Below are positions 32,100-43,145 of a DNA stretch of 64,000 nucleotides, one piece after another. The first letter of the stretch is position 1, and every line of letters begins with the position of its first letter. This stretch comes from Ixodes scapularis. Taxonomy: Eukaryota > Arthropoda > Arachnida > Ixodida > Ixodidae. The stretch covers positions 72,600,252-72,664,251 of the forward strand of contig NW_024609857.1 of NCBI RefSeq assembly GCF_016920785.2. Reading direction: 5' to 3'. Position numbers and translations under genes: made by a program. Below the pieces are notes generated by a model. The model was not told where the DNA came from and did not search any database. It worked only from the letters and a program-made list of their open reading frames with translations.

Positions 32100-33041
32100 C
32101 GAACGTCGGGGCGCCCCCACTCGAACGCTACCAAAGACCAAAACGACGCCGCTGCAGTGGTGTCCAATAACCTAAACGTCGTCATCGACGGACACGACGC
32201 ATCTGCACTCGTGGACACCGGAGCAGACTACTCAGTCTTGAGTGGGAGGCTCTGCCGCCGCCTTCGAAAAGTCATGACGCCGTGGGATGGACCTCAAATA
32301 CGAACCGCCGGAGGGCACCTCATCACACCCATCGGGAGATGCACTGCTCGAGTCGAGATCCGCGGTGAGACGTGCCCTGTGAAGTTCGTCGTTCTACAAG
32401 ACTGTTCCAGAGACGTTATTCTCGGCATGGACTTTCTGTGTGAATACGGCGCCGTCATCGACCTTGGTGAGAACAGATTGACGCTGCGCAAGCCTGTTCC
32501 GTCTTCAGAGAAACCTCAAACAGCGTCAGCCGCCGTCCGAGTCGCTGCCGACCACGTGAACCTGCCGCCGCGATCAAGTGTTGTCGTACCCGTAGTGGCC
32601 GATGTAGCTACCTGCGGCGAAGTTGTTCTTGAAGGCAAGCTTCAATTACTCCTAGAAAGAGGAATAGGCGTCGCAAGAGGAGTGGCTGAACTTCAGAATG
32701 GGCGGACTGTGGCCCTCGTGACGAACTTCCGAAACGAAACGCAACACCTCACGAAAGGTGCAGCCGTGGGCCACGTCGAGGAACTCCGAAACCCCGCCGA
32801 AATCACCGCGATTACTGACGAATCCTCGCCGCCTCAGCAACACATTACGGCGCCAGCGCAGCTCGACATTGACCCCAAGCTTCCAGGCCCGAAACGACGG
32901 CAGCTAAGTGACCTTCTCGCCGAATACAGTGACTGCTTCGCGACGTCGTCGAGGGTGCGACAAACCACCATTGCGAAACACCGCATCGTTACCGAGGACG
33001 ACGCGCGCCCTGTACATCGATCGCCGTACAGTCTCCGTTAA
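32040..33041 (+). CDS. pol: Pol part 1: aspartic protease
   Basis: This frame is reached from gag by the -1 slip and is open from the junction. The aspartic protease active site DTGAD is at 32214-32228, with VILGMDFL downstream as in the second conserved block. The tail reads into the N-terminal RT flank (HRIVTEDDARPVHRSPY), then meets a stop at 33039-33041. Homologous Gypsy proteins continue straight into RT here, and the continuation lies in the +1 frame from 33031. A 2-base deletion (or 1-base insertion) after the TAC at 33027-33029 would explain this. Programmed shifting at this point is not expected in the family. Confidence 0.88.
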   Translation, partial: LGAATPGGGVAEDDRRQDPPRTSGRPHSNATKDQNDAAAVVSNNLNVVIDGHDASALVDTGADYSVLSGRLCRRLRKVMTPWDGPQIRTAGGHLITPIGRCTARVEIRGETCPVKFVVLQDCSRDVILGMDFLCEYGAVIDLGENRLTLRKPVPSSEKPQTASAAVRVAADHVNLPPRSSVVVPVVADVATCGEVVLEGKLQLLLERGIGVARGVAELQNGRTVALVTNFRNETQHLTKGAAVGHVEELRNPAEITAITDESSPPQQHITAPAQLDIDPKLPGPKRRQLSDLLAEYSDCFATSSRVRQTTIAKHRIVTEDDARPVHRSPYSLR

Positions 33042-35592
33042 AGAAAGGGAGGTGATCCAGGAGCAAGTGCAAGAGATGCTGAATGACGACATAATCCAAC
33101 CCTCAAGCAGTCCGTGGGCCTCTCCAGTTGTACTGGTTAAGAAGAAGGACGGAACGCTTAGATTCTGCGTGGACTACCGGCAGCTGAACGCAGTGACGAA
33201 GAAAGACGTCTATCCACTCCCCCGCATCGACGACACGTTAGACCGGCTGCGCCACTCCCGATACTTTTCGTCCATGGATCTGAAGAGCGGCTACTGGCAG
33301 ATCGAAGTCGACGAACGGGACCGAGAGAAAACAGCTTTCGTCACGCCAGATGGGCTGTACGAGTTCAAGGTGATGCCCTTCGGACTGTGCACGGCTCCAG
33401 CAACTTTCCAGCGTGTCATGGACACCGTACTGGCAGGACTGAAGTGGCAGAGCTGTCTCGTCTACCTCGATGACGTCGTAGTGTTTTCTAGCGACTTCGA
33501 CGAGCACTTGCGACGACTCCGAGCAGTTCTTCAAGCCATACGGACCGCCGGACTCACCCTGAAGCCGTCAAAGTGTCGGTTCGCCTATGACGAACTGAAG
33601 TTCCTAGGTCACGTGGTTAGTAACAAAGGCGTTCGCCCCGACCCAGAGAAGACTCGCGCCGTCGCAGCATTTCCAGTACCGACAGACAAGAAGGCCGTGC
33701 GAAGGTTTCTTGGACTATGTGCCTACTATCGGCGCTTCATCCGGGATTTCGCAAGGATTTCCACACCACTCACAAACCTCACAAAGGACGCCGAGAAGTT
33801 CGAATGGGCCGAGAAGCAGCAGCAGGCATTCGACGAGCTGAAGCGACGACTGCAGACTCCTCCTGTTCTAGGACATTTCGATCAAGATGCGGAAACCGAA
33901 ATTCACACGGACGCAAGTAACGCTGGACTTGGCGCGGTACTGGTTCAAGTGCAAGACGGCACCGAGCGAGTTATCGCCTACGCAAGTCGGACATTGTCCA
34001 AGGCGGAGAAAAATTACTCCACGACTGAGAAAGAATGCCTTGCTGTCGTCTGGGCAATCACGAAGTTTCGTCCGTATTTGTACGGGAGCCCGTTCCGTGT
34101 AGTCACGGACCACCACTCGCTCTGCTGGCTTGCGAACCTCAAGGACCCGTCAGGACGCCTCGCTCGATGGAGTCTACGACTACAAGAGTTCAACATGACT
34201 GTGGTCTACAAGTCAGGCCGCAAGCACAGCGACGCCGACTGCCTGTCCAGAGCCCCCATCGAAACACCTTCCGGCAGTAGCAACGACAAAGACGACGAGT
34301 GGTTCCTAGGTGCAGTGAACACCGACGACATGTCACGACGTCAAAGAGACGATCCTGAGTTGCGCGCACTAATCGAGCACCTCGAAGGACGGGGGGGTAC
34401 TGTCCCCCGTGTCTTCTCGAGAGCCCTGCCGACTTTCGTCCTCCGACAAGGTGTACTTTACAAGGAGAACTTCGGAGACAGCAGCACACCATGGCTGTTG
34501 GTAATCCCCACCGACCTTAGAGCGGAGATCTTTCAAGCCTGTCACGACGACCCGACGTTCGGACATCTTGGTTACAGCCGTACGCTGGCCCGAATTCGTG
34601 AAAGGTATTACTGGCCCAAGCTGCCGAAGACCGTTCACTTCTACACACGGTCCTGCCACGAGTGCCAGCGACGCAAGAAACCACCGACGAAGCCGGCAGG
34701 TCTCCTGCATCCGATCGCTCCCCCGACCGTACCGTTCCAGCAGATCGGAATGGATCTACTTGGTCCTTTCCCACCATCGACGCAAGGAAACAGATGGATT
34801 ATTGTCGCCACAGATTATCTCACACGGTACGCCGAAACGAAAGCCCTTCCTGTAGGGACTGCTGTGGAAGTCGCCAAGTACTTTATCGAATCCATCGTCC
34901 TCCGGCACGGCGCTCCCGAAGTTCTGATCTCAGACCGTGGATCATCGTTCATGGCCCAGCTGACGCAAGAAATCCTTCGTCTCAGCCACACCAGCCATCG
35001 GCGCACAACGGCGTACCACCCGCAGACCAACGGGCTGACGGAGAGACTCAACAAGACCATCGCCGACATGATCTCCATGTACGTCGACGTGGAGCACAAG
35101 ACCTGGGACGAGGTGTTGCCATACGTCACATTTGCCTACAACACGGCCGTGCAAGAGACCACCGGGGTGACACCCTTCCAACTGGTTCATGGTCGTAAAG
35201 TAACGACAATGCTGGACGCGATGTTACCCCACGAACCGGCTGTCGACGGAAGCGACGACGCCCAGGTGGTTGCCCAACGGGCAGAAGAAGTCCGCCAGCT
35301 CGCCAGACACCGTATTCAAGCCCAACAACGTGTCGACACTGGCCGCTACAACCTTCGTCGTCGGGACGTCCACTTCCAGCCCGGAGACAGGGTGTGGGTG
35401 TGGACACCGATCCGCCGCCGTGGTCTCAGTGAGAAACTCCTGAAGCGCTACTTCGGACCCTACAAAGTACTTCGTCGACTCGGGGATCTGAACTACGAGG
35501 TGATGCCCGACGGAATACGGACTTCATCACGCCGCGCTCCACGACCGGAAGTCGTCCACGTCGTGCGCCTCAAGCCGTACTACGCGCGATAA
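33031..35592 (+). CDS. pol: Pol part 2: reverse transcriptase, RNase H, integrase
   Basis: The homologous region starts VSVKEREVIQ right after the frame break; this frame is also open back to 32908. RT carries SPVVLVKKKDG, DYRQLN, MDLKSGYWQI and YLDD (33463-33474). RNase H has HTDAS (Asp codon 33910) and the downstream TEKE and VTDHHSL blocks. Integrase has the HHCC zinc site (His 34543 and 34564, Cys 34654 and 34663) and a catalytic D-D-35-E triad (34753, 34933, 35041). The C-terminal GPY module (GPYKVLRRLG) is followed by a conserved tail ending YYAR. No other stop or shift is seen, so the enzymes themselves look complete. Confidence 0.93.
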   Translation, partial: VSVKEREVIQEQVQEMLNDDIIQPSSSPWASPVVLVKKKDGTLRFCVDYRQLNAVTKKDVYPLPRIDDTLDRLRHSRYFSSMDLKSGYWQIEVDERDREKTAFVTPDGLYEFKVMPFGLCTAPATFQRVMDTVLAGLKWQSCLVYLDDVVVFSSDFDEHLRRLRAVLQAIRTAGLTLKPSKCRFAYDELKFLGHVVSNKGVRPDPEKTRAVAAFPVPTDKKAVRRFLGLCAYYRRFIRDFARISTPLTNLTKDAEKFEWAEKQQQAFDELKRRLQTPPVLGHFDQDAETEIHTDASNAGLGAVLVQVQDGTERVIAYASRTLSKAEKNYSTTEKECLAVVWAITKFRPYLYGSPFRVVTDHHSLCWLANLKDPSGRLARWSLRLQEFNMTVVYKSGRKHSDADCLSRAPIETPSGSSNDKDDEWFLGAVNTDDMSRRQRDDPELRALIEHLEGRGGTVPRVFSRALPTFVLRQGVLYKENFGDSSTPWLLVIPTDLRAEIFQACHDDPTFGHLGYSRTLARIRERYYWPKLPKTVHFYTRSCHECQRRKKPPTKPAGLLHPIAPPTVPFQQIGMDLLGPFPPSTQGNRWIIVATDYLTRYAETKALPVGTAVEVAKYFIESIVLRHGAPEVLISDRGSSFMAQLTQEILRLSHTSHRRTTAYHPQTNGLTERLNKTIADMISMYVDVEHKTWDEVLPYVTFAYNTAVQETTGVTPFQLVHGRKVTTMLDAMLPHEPAVDGSDDAQVVAQRAEEVRQLARHRIQAQQRVDTGRYNLRRRDVHFQPGDRVWVWTPIRRRGLSEKLLKRYFGPYKVLRRLGDLNYEVMPDGIRTSSRRAPRPEVVHVVRLKPYYAR

Positions 35593-35720
35593 GACTGCGA
35601 ACTGTGATCTTGTGCACCGCTTGATACGATTGTGTTTCGCGAGCCTCCGTATGTTCCCATTTTTTGTTTGTTTCGCTCTGTTTTGTTGCCTTTTACGTGG
35701 CATCGAGACGATGCCTTTTT

Positions 35721-35733
35721 AAAGGGGGAGTAA
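35721..35733 (+). other. Polypurine tract
   Basis: AAAGGGGGAG directly before the 3' LTR, the plus-strand primer site of LTR retrotransposons. Confidence 0.8.
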
Positions 35734-36143
35734 TGCCACGCTCGTCGGCGAGCGACCGCGCGCGTGGCCGAGTGGTTACCGTGCTTGACTGTCGCGCAGA
35801 AAGTCTGGGTTCGAGTCTAGTTAGTGGAATGCTCTTTTATTTTGTTCTTTCATTGCGTTCTCGTGAGTTCGAGAACATTCTCGTCAGATCGAGTTCCGAA
35901 TGTTCCAGTCGCCGAACAATCTAGGCCGATTGTTCCAGAACCCAACGCGCGTACATAAGGGACCCCGCGTGCTGATCTGCAGCCAGTTTCGCCCCAGCGT
36001 TCGACTCTGCTGCTACGCCGACTTCGACGCCCGCGACGCTCTGTTATTATCTTTTGTACCCTTTTATTTTTGGCACAAGTTCGCCACATTAAACGTTTAT
36101 TTATTCCTGTTTATTTCTTGTTTATTAGTCACCACCCGTGACA
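35734..36143 (+). repeat. 3' LTR (410 bp)
   Basis: Same start, end and length as the 5' LTR, with three substitutions seen. It is followed by the GTAT target duplication. The A box is intact, the B box has a final C-to-T change, and the TATA-like site is TACATAAG. Confidence 0.95.
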
Positions 36144-36427
36144 GTATAACATACACACACCTCAGATTTCTTTTTTTTTAATTATCCGGCTTGACTTTTT
36201 TTTTTTTTTTTTCGCGTGTTTCCACGCTCGTGGAACGATACAATTTTTTCGAAGAAACAAGCAAGCCCAGGATTCTTGCGTTCTGCTCCCGTCTTAACCC
36301 CCCTGACTCAAACTACGGGAAGCGTTTTCAATTTTATGGCGGACACCTCCGACGCAGATTGGTCAAAAGTGCGCACGCGCTGTGTAACCGCGTGGTGACG
36401 AGGACAGCGGGCGAAGAAGCTGGGCCC

Positions 36428-37110
36428 ACTTATCTCTACGTCTATTTGCCCGCTCCGCGAATGCAGCCACTGGCGGCCATCTTTTTGGTAGAGTTATATT
36501 ACCTCTAGCCAGTGTACAGCTGATGCAGCCACTATCATTTATCCATGGTAGACAGCGTTGTGGCAATTGTGCTGGCAGGCTGCCATAAAAATAGCCGTGG
36601 GTGATATTTCGTGCTTGATTGAAATTGTTCGACGAAACATGTTGTTGGAAGCCGGCGTGAACGGTAGCCCGATCTTTGAGGACCCGGTGAAAGTTTAACG
36701 AAATCGCAGCACCTGGGAAAAGCGGCACAGCACGCATCGAAAGTCGCATCAAAAGAAGCATCGAAAGCAGGCGTCGGTACGGCGTTTGTTTTCGATGCGA
36801 GCTGCGATGCTTTCCCCCGGTGCTGCGCTTTCGTAGAACTTTTGCTGGGTCCTGAAAAATGGGGCTACCTATAACGCCGGGTTTCAGGAACCTGCTTCGT
36901 CGAACAACTTCAATCAAGCACGAAATATCACCCACTGTACTAAAACCCACGACTACTTTTATTGCAGCCTGCCACCATAGCGCTGTCCGCCATATAACTA
37001 CGATATCTAGAGATGAAATAACTCTACCAAAAAGATGGCCGACCGTGGCCGCATTCTCGGCAATAGGCGGAGCTGGTCAAACGCGATCCAGCAAATGGAT
37101 ATAGAGATCA
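36428..37110. mobile_element. Foldback element with arms of about 300 bp
   Basis: Left-arm words such as GGCCATCTTTTTGGTAGAGT (near 36475) and GGGTGATATTTCGTGCTTGA (near 36600) recur inverted in the right arm (near 37025 and 36920). The centre is near 36770. Outer ends approximate TATCTCTACGTCTATTTGC and its inverse near 37105, with indels, so exact ends and target duplication are unsure. Frames across it (for example 36363-36950 minus) are products of the palindrome. Confidence 0.7.
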
Positions 37111-38879
37111 GTGGCTAGAGCAAGCTCGGAGACGCTCGCAGACAGTCGGCGCTTTCTCCTCGTCCTCCTCTCAGCTTGCATAGACCATTCCGTAAATACC
37201 CAGCGCCTCCCATCATCTTTTCGACGGACTAGGACAATTCGATGCACGGCGGAAGGAGGACCCATGAATAGAAAAAGCGGTTCATGTCGGTTTAGCATGT
37301 TTCGCTTTCACAACGCAAAGTAGCTGGATGATGACAGAACGGTACGTATCGACCTTGTAATGTGATCGTTCTGTTGATTTGTGTGTGTGTGAGTGTGTGT
37401 GTGCGTGTTTGTGTGTGTGTGTGTGTTTGTGTGTTTTAAATTTGCACTGGTAAGAGAGAGGGAACTGCGCCCCTTCCATGATGTACGCAGCGCACGAACT
37501 GACCCGAGCATACATCGGTACCGCTCTACAATTCCCCGCGCCGCTCGGTGCAATGTGGGGTCGACGAGAGGCCTCGTGGAATTTTCCAGATATGTCTGTC
37601 GCTAACGCGACACATTAAACCTCGCGACCCCCATAAAGCACTTGGAAACACTGCTTCGTGGCGTCATGTCTCGCTCCCTGAGTGGTCGCGGTGCAAGGAA
37701 CGGCGGCGCGCGATGGCACCGAGTTCGATGCTGTATCAGATTTCGCGTTACTGCCGCCTCTGCCACGATAGTGCGAGAAATGTGTGTTTTTGGAACACGC
37801 CGCACATAGTTATATAATTTCTGGAAGAAACCGAATCTTTGACCGAAACATCGCATTAAACATTTACAAAAAAAAAAACAAAAAAAAAACACGCATTACT
37901 TTTTTTTTTTTTTTGCGGGGGGGGGGGGGGGGGGGTTGTGGTAACGTATGTGTTTTTATTATGTAGCAATGTTTGCGTGGTAGCGAGCATGCGCGCGCCA
38001 GTGTGCGTGTGTATTGTCTAGTACGGTTTTACGGTACAAAACCTACGCGTCCAAAACTGCGAAACATTTATGATACTTTAGGAAATCAAACGTTGAGTAT
38101 GATAAGAATTGTCTCGGTGCAACCTCTCTCTCCTGGGAACGCCAAACCGAATCCCTGTAAATCCATCTATTCTTTAGTTGCTGACATAAACAGAAGGCGC
38201 TTCGAGAGTGACGGGGAGTACAAACAAGGCGAAAAGTCTTGTCAGCCCGAACTTTAAGAGGCGCACTCCACATTGCTCTGTTTGCACTGGGGAAAAAAAA
38301 AAAAAAACAACGTCGCCCCGAAAGGGGGCGTCATGGCCAAGCCCATCCGGAACACCGAGTATAAGCGGGTCTTGAAATTCTAAAAGGAAGCAAGCAAAGC
38401 AAGCAGAACGCTGGAAACGTTCCAGAATTCCCTCGGCGAGACAGAAAACTGTGCGTCCGGAGATGTCAATGGAAACAACCCTTTTGCTAACAGCTAACTC
38501 TTTTGAGAATGTTGAGATAGAACTTCAATCCCTACCACATCCGGAAAAAATAAAAGAAAAACACAGCGAAGGCGCCGCACACTTAACGTCACGAAAACAA
38601 ATTTGATATACGTTGTAATAGCAACAAGAACTGTCAGTTTTGTTACAAAATCCCTTTGACGTGAGCACTGCAGGGCAGTGGGGTTCTATTGATAATCCAA
38701 ATAGACATCACTTCTCTCTGTCCCTTCTACTTTTAAGTTTCTTTTTCTACCCCAGTCTCGGGTTAAGTTCCATCATGATCGAAAGGGGATTGTGTATGAC
38801 TGTGTGATGGAGGTGGCATGAAACACCTTATCATTTATTGCTTAATTTACTGCGGACACAAACCGATCTTGGCCTTAAT
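37111..38879. other. Non-coding stretch with GT and homopolymer repeats
   Basis: No gene recognised. It holds a GT microsatellite (37380-37435), mixed poly-A/poly-T/poly-G tracts (37867-37935) and a poly-A run near 38293. Confidence 0.6.
37380..37435. repeat. GT dinucleotide microsatellite
   Basis: Interrupted GT run of about 56 bases. Confidence 0.95.
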
Positions 38880-40187
38880 GCAGGCACGTAAACGTTACTC
38901 CCCCCCCCCCCCAAGAAAAAAAAAGTTGTATTTTATTGTTATTTGTTACTCGCTCTAAGAGTAACCAAATACGTTACTTGTCAGCGATTCTTTGAAGGAA
39001 CGCGTTTCTTTACCTCAAAACAACGAATTACTTTTGTCGTTACTTCGACGACAAAATACACAACTGCTTTTGTTTCATGGCTTATTCTTTTCTTTTCAGT
39101 ACTCACTGCACTTAAGCAGTAGCTGCCTCTCGAAGTTTTCATCAGTTATGTTTCCCTGCTTCCTTGAAAATTCTTCTCCGGCGACGCTGAAGAGTCGTTC
39201 TGCTGACGCGCTCGAAGGACCGGCGGTGCTGTGCTTCAAAACGAGCTGTTGAATCTGGGATTCCCGCTCTCGTTTGCTCTCTACTTTCAAAGTTCGAGTT
39301 TGACATGGGTTCTCTGCCTTTCGATGTTGGCAACATCCGGGTTTACATTCGGTCTGTAGACGATTCTAGAAGGTTCAACTACAGTGGCTTAAAGGGGGTA
39401 GTGTAGTTACCGCGTAGCCTTCACCATGCATCGGGAACGGCCGCTCCTTGAAAGACGGTGTATAGGTGGCGGTTCGATCCGCAGCTCCGTTAGGGTGCCT
39501 ACATCGGCCGGCAGATAGAGGCACCCTAACACGCTTCATAACTAATATAAATACCTAAAAAACAATTATTCTTTTCCAGTGAACTTTCAAGGAAATGGTT
39601 TGTGTTCGTAGGTGAATAAAAATGTGAAACTAGCAGACGACAGTGTAGTCGACAGCTGCGAATCGGCCGGAGTTGGCCGGAGCCAAGCTGGCCAAGCGGT
39701 CAAGCCGGAGCCATAGCCGGAATGGCGGTGCTGCCAGCGCCAGTGCCACCCGCGGCCGTCTTCCAATGCTGTGCCGCTTCTCCGGTTTTGTTCGTTACAC
39801 TACCCCTTTTAGCCACTGTAGTTCAACCAACGAGCCTCGTTGTGTTCGCTGGGAGATGGATATTCCCAGCTGTAAAGTTCGAATGGCTCGTTTAGCGAGA
39901 AACGTTGTAATGCGGTTCTACTGGTCAGTTGTTTGTTGAGAAACTGCCCATCTGCCTTTTTTTTAAAGACGTGTATTTAAGTTTTAATTAAAACGAGGCT
40001 TTTTACACGGCACTGTGCACGTTACTCCTCAGATGTAACAGAATACCGCTACTCGTTACTTGGCCTTAAAAGTACCTAAGTAAGTTGCTCGTTCCTTTCC
40101 TAAAAACAAAGAAAAATAACTAAATACGCTACTTGTTACCAAAAAAGTAACTAGGTGGATTTAACTCGTGACTAGTAACGTGTTATG
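38880..40187 (-). mobile_element. Decayed hAT element
   Basis: Both outer zones are rich in GTTACT/AGTAAC words (38893-39045 and 40018-40185), and a hAT dimerisation-domain remnant lies between them on the minus strand. Exact ends and the 8-bp duplication were not resolved. The right side abuts the TA-flanked foldback at 40190. The middle (39300-40010) holds no recognisable coding sequence apart from shadows. Confidence 0.6.
39096..39290 (-). pseudogene. hAT transposase C-terminal dimerisation domain
   Basis: The minus-strand frame contains SSASAERLFSVAGEEFSRKQ and TDENFERQLLLK, the conserved C-terminal dimerisation block of hAT transposases. It ends at a stop at 39096. The DDE catalytic part is not visible, and the stretch before SSASAERL is unlike the family, so this is a fragment. 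Confidence 0.85.
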
Positions 40188-40189
40188 TA

Positions 40190-40908
40190 TGGGGTGGTTC
40201 AAGCCACCAGGCTTGAATTAAAATGGACCGTAAAAATCGACCCCTGCACGTAGCAATCTAAACTTTTCGTCCAAGGTGTATTTCACAGGTCGGTTTTTTC
40301 TTGTAAAATTAAAAAGCGTAGCTCTGTTTCTGTAAAAAATAGGGCCAAGAAACTTGCCAGGGTCTACGGCGGGCAGCAACGCAGACGACAGGGGTCGAAT
40401 AGGAGGTGTGTTTGGCGTTCGTATTGATAGAGGGCGCTACCTCCTAATCGCGACGGCTCGCGACCACCGTGGTTTATTAAAATGAATATAATCTTTTTGA
40501 AATGTACCTTCGGCTAAAAAATGAATTCGAACAATAAAAGCAAAACTTAAAGTAAAACAACGTGTCTGCATAATGGCGGCGCTTTTGCTGCCAACGGATT
40601 TCGTCTGCGTGTCGTCTGCTATCTTTCGCTGGTCGGCTGCGCCTTCAGACGCTGCTCCCGACGCCATCTATCAGTACGAACGCCAAACACTGCCCGCTAC
40701 TGGACTTGGTCGTCTGGGTCACCGCCCGCCGTAGACCCTGGCAAGTTTTTTGCCCCAATTTTTTACTAAAAGAGAACTGCACTTTGTAATTTTACAAGAA
40801 AAAACCGACCTGTGAAATACACCTTTGACGAAAAGTTTAGATGGCGGCGTGCAGGCGTCGATTTTTACTGTCCATTTTAGATCGAGTCTGGTGACTTGAA
40901 CCACCCTA
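40190..40908. mobile_element. 719-bp foldback element with TA duplication
   Basis: Ends TGGGGTGGTTCAAG and, inverted, TAGGGTGGTTCAAG are flanked by TA (40188-40189 and 40909-40910). Arms pair over more than 200 bases, including ACCTTGGACGAAAAGTTTAG-type and GCCAGGGTCTACGGCGGGC words. The centre (about 40440-40600) is unpaired. There is no transposase. Confidence 0.85.
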
Positions 40909-40910
40909 TA

Positions 40911-42075
40911 CTTGTCTGCTTAGAAGTGCGATGCGTTAAACAAAACCTTCGTTTGCGCAACGAAATAATTTTTGTTCCAGCTCACTGTTAAACAATTAGG
41001 AAATCGGACCGGAAATGATTACGAAACCTTAAATAAAACAGCGTAATTATTTTTTCTTTACTACGCTGGACGCGAAACGAGCAACGAGCAACTATGGGCA
41101 AACAAAATTACTAAAAAAAAAAAAAGAGCACAGCGCGGGACACGCGGGAGACGTTTCGTCTTGGTTTCAGATGCCGGTGTCGTGTTTACATTGGGAACAC
41201 GGCACTCAAAGGATTCTGCAAATTGGTAGTCATGCCAATTTTGCACGCTGTTGATGACTGTTCAAACGGTCGATTGAAGACCTGTGATTGTTCGGGCGAC
41301 GCTAGTTTGCACGCACTCCCGTTCCGTTGGTGTTAGGCCACTGAACGGAAGCCCGAACACGAACTCGCTCGCGAGTGCGTCATTGTCGTCCATGTTGAGA
41401 GGTCCGACGAAACTCCGCGCCACCGCGCTGCTATAGCCCACCGCGGTAACCAGAGTCTCGATCTCCTCTATACTGCCGATACCGACTATTCACACTTGAC
41501 GTCACTCCCTACGTCACCTCCGTTTTCGGAGGCCCAGAAATAAGAATGGCGATAGTTCAGTTTCGGTTTCTTCAGTTCTTTCGTAGGCACAAAAATACGC
41601 GTCACAAATGTCTATAGAAATTGTGCAGTGTGCTAGGTTTCCAAGAAGCCTAAAAACACCACTTAAGAAAATTAATTTGAAATCGTCGTCATTGTCCCTT
41701 TAATTCATGTGAAACGTTCTGATATATTTTTCTTTACTCAAAAAACTAAAAAGAAGTTCATTTTGTTTTGTTCTAGAAGTTAATAATGAATGAAAAGTGT
41801 GCACATATTTCATTTGCACCACTAATTAAAAAAGTTAATCCGACATCAGTTTTTGTTTCGTTTCAGTTTCGACTGTGTCCCTTGACGCGCATCTCAAATG
41901 GGGTTGTCAGGCCTATGTACCTTGTAGCACTTAACAGCTCAGTTGAGCGCAATGACAGTCGGAAGATGCCAACAATTGTTATCTTAATGACAGTTGAGAG
42001 GGCTAGTGTACTTAGGGTATGAATAAACTCCGCTTAGAATGATATATTGCAGGAGAAGCATTTTATGGCGCTCCG
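40911..42075. other. Spacer, no gene seen
   Basis: AT-rich with a poly-A run near 41115. No domain found in its short frames. Confidence 0.55.
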
Positions 42076-42330
42076 TAATAGCGCTTAATTTGGACGCGTT
42101 TCTAGGTTTCGGTTTCTTATCGGAGTGTATCTCTGCGCCCGCGATCCTGCTCTTCAGGGGCTGAGCCGCGCCACGTACGCGCGCCCTACGTCCCCCCATC
42201 CTACGAAAGAGCCGAGGGGGTTGGCTTCGCGCCGCGACCACCGGGAAGCAGGACCGCGGGTGCAAAGATGAGCTTCGATAAGAAACTGAAAGCTAGAAAC
42301 GCGTCTAAACTGAGCGTTTCTTTCACTGAT
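42076..42330. repeat. Degenerate inverted repeat related to the 43.3-44.1 kb foldback
   Basis: A block around GACGCGTTTCTAG and TTTCTTATCG (42092-42125) recurs inverted at about 42275-42310. The wording AGTTTCGGTTT-CTATCGGAGCGCATCTC shared with the larger foldback suggests an older relative of the same family. Confidence 0.55.
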
Positions 42331-42806
42331 TTCTACTGTAGGGGGCTGGGTGGGGCTTTGAGCAGACAGGTATGAAGCCAGCAGACGTAAGCGGCTTGTC
42401 CCGAAAGTGAGCACATGACATTTAACTCTTCCGAGTGCTGGATCGAACAGCGTTCAGGGCGCTGGTTTTTTTCTTGTCATCCCAAGAGAACCCGCTTCTT
42501 GTGGAGTAGCGGTGCATGTGGACCGGAGAAATCTGCTGGGAAACCATTCGATGTGAAAATTTTGAATTCTAGTTTATCAAGTGTGCGTATGCTCCATGTT
42601 CTAATGCCTTATTCTCGGGATTTAATCTAGAACGGGAGGGAGCATTAAACCCCAATAAAAGATCGAAAAAAGTATGGACCAAAATATCGACTGAATGCAC
42701 TCGGAAGCCCAGTGCACACCCGGCGTCCGGGAAAAGCATCGAACTTTCGGTGGCTTCACTTGCGAAATCCTCGGAGAGCAGCGCCATCCAGCCCCCTATA
42801 GTAGAG
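42331..42806. mobile_element. MITE with TCTACTRTAGGGGGCTGG termini
   Basis: Inverted ends at about 42331-42350 and 42787-42805 share TCTACT, then G or A, then TAGGGGGCTGG. The interior has no ORF of note. Whether the inner TA is a target duplication or part of the terminus is unclear. Confidence 0.65.
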
Positions 42807-43145
42807 ATCAGTATTTTTTTTTAGAACGCCGTAAATTGTTGCCCCTCTGTCATACCTTCCTCAAAAGAGTTAATTTAGTGATTTTCTATGATACATTGCA
42901 GGTTTATAATTGTAACCATATGTTTATTTTTACTAATTAAAAAACTAATTGACAAATTATACTTAATGAACCGAGTGATCGTTACGATTATCCCCTTATA
43001 TTATGTCCCCCTGCCTTATAACTGACCTGCAGAAACCACACAGATGTAGCTCTCACAGCTTTTTCTGACAAATCTGGAAAGCTTAAAAGTTTATATATAT
43101 ATATGTATATATGTATTTAATGGAGGATGCCGAAGAGTACAAAAC

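Larger units (their letters stand above)
30223..36143 (+). mobile_element. Complete, young Ty3/Gypsy LTR retrotransposon
   Basis: Two 410-bp direct repeats start TG and end CA, flanked by GTAT on both sides (30219-30222 and 36144-36147). Order: 5' LTR, primer-binding region, gag, -1 frameshift signal, protease, RT, RNase H, integrase, polypurine tract, 3' LTR. No envelope ORF is present. The LTRs differ at three positions I could see, implying recent insertion. Protease-RT-RNaseH-integrase order identifies Ty3/Gypsy. A frameshift between protease and RT probably disables this copy. Confidence 0.95.

Noticed and set aside
33030..33041. A programmed frameshift between protease and RT
   Set aside because: No slippery heptamer is present, and Ty3/Gypsy elements do not use one there; a small indel is simpler.
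34568..35198. Long alternative frames inside the Gypsy integrase region
   Set aside because: Shadows of the pol reading frame in GC-rich sequence.
36363..36950. 195-codon minus-strand frame
   Set aside because: Lies across the foldback element; its frame follows from the palindrome.
39399..39480. tRNA-like boxes TAGTGTAGTTA and GGTTCGATCC
   Set aside because: They are 72 bases apart, too far for a normal tRNA or SINE head, and lie inside a hAT remnant; chance similarity is likely.
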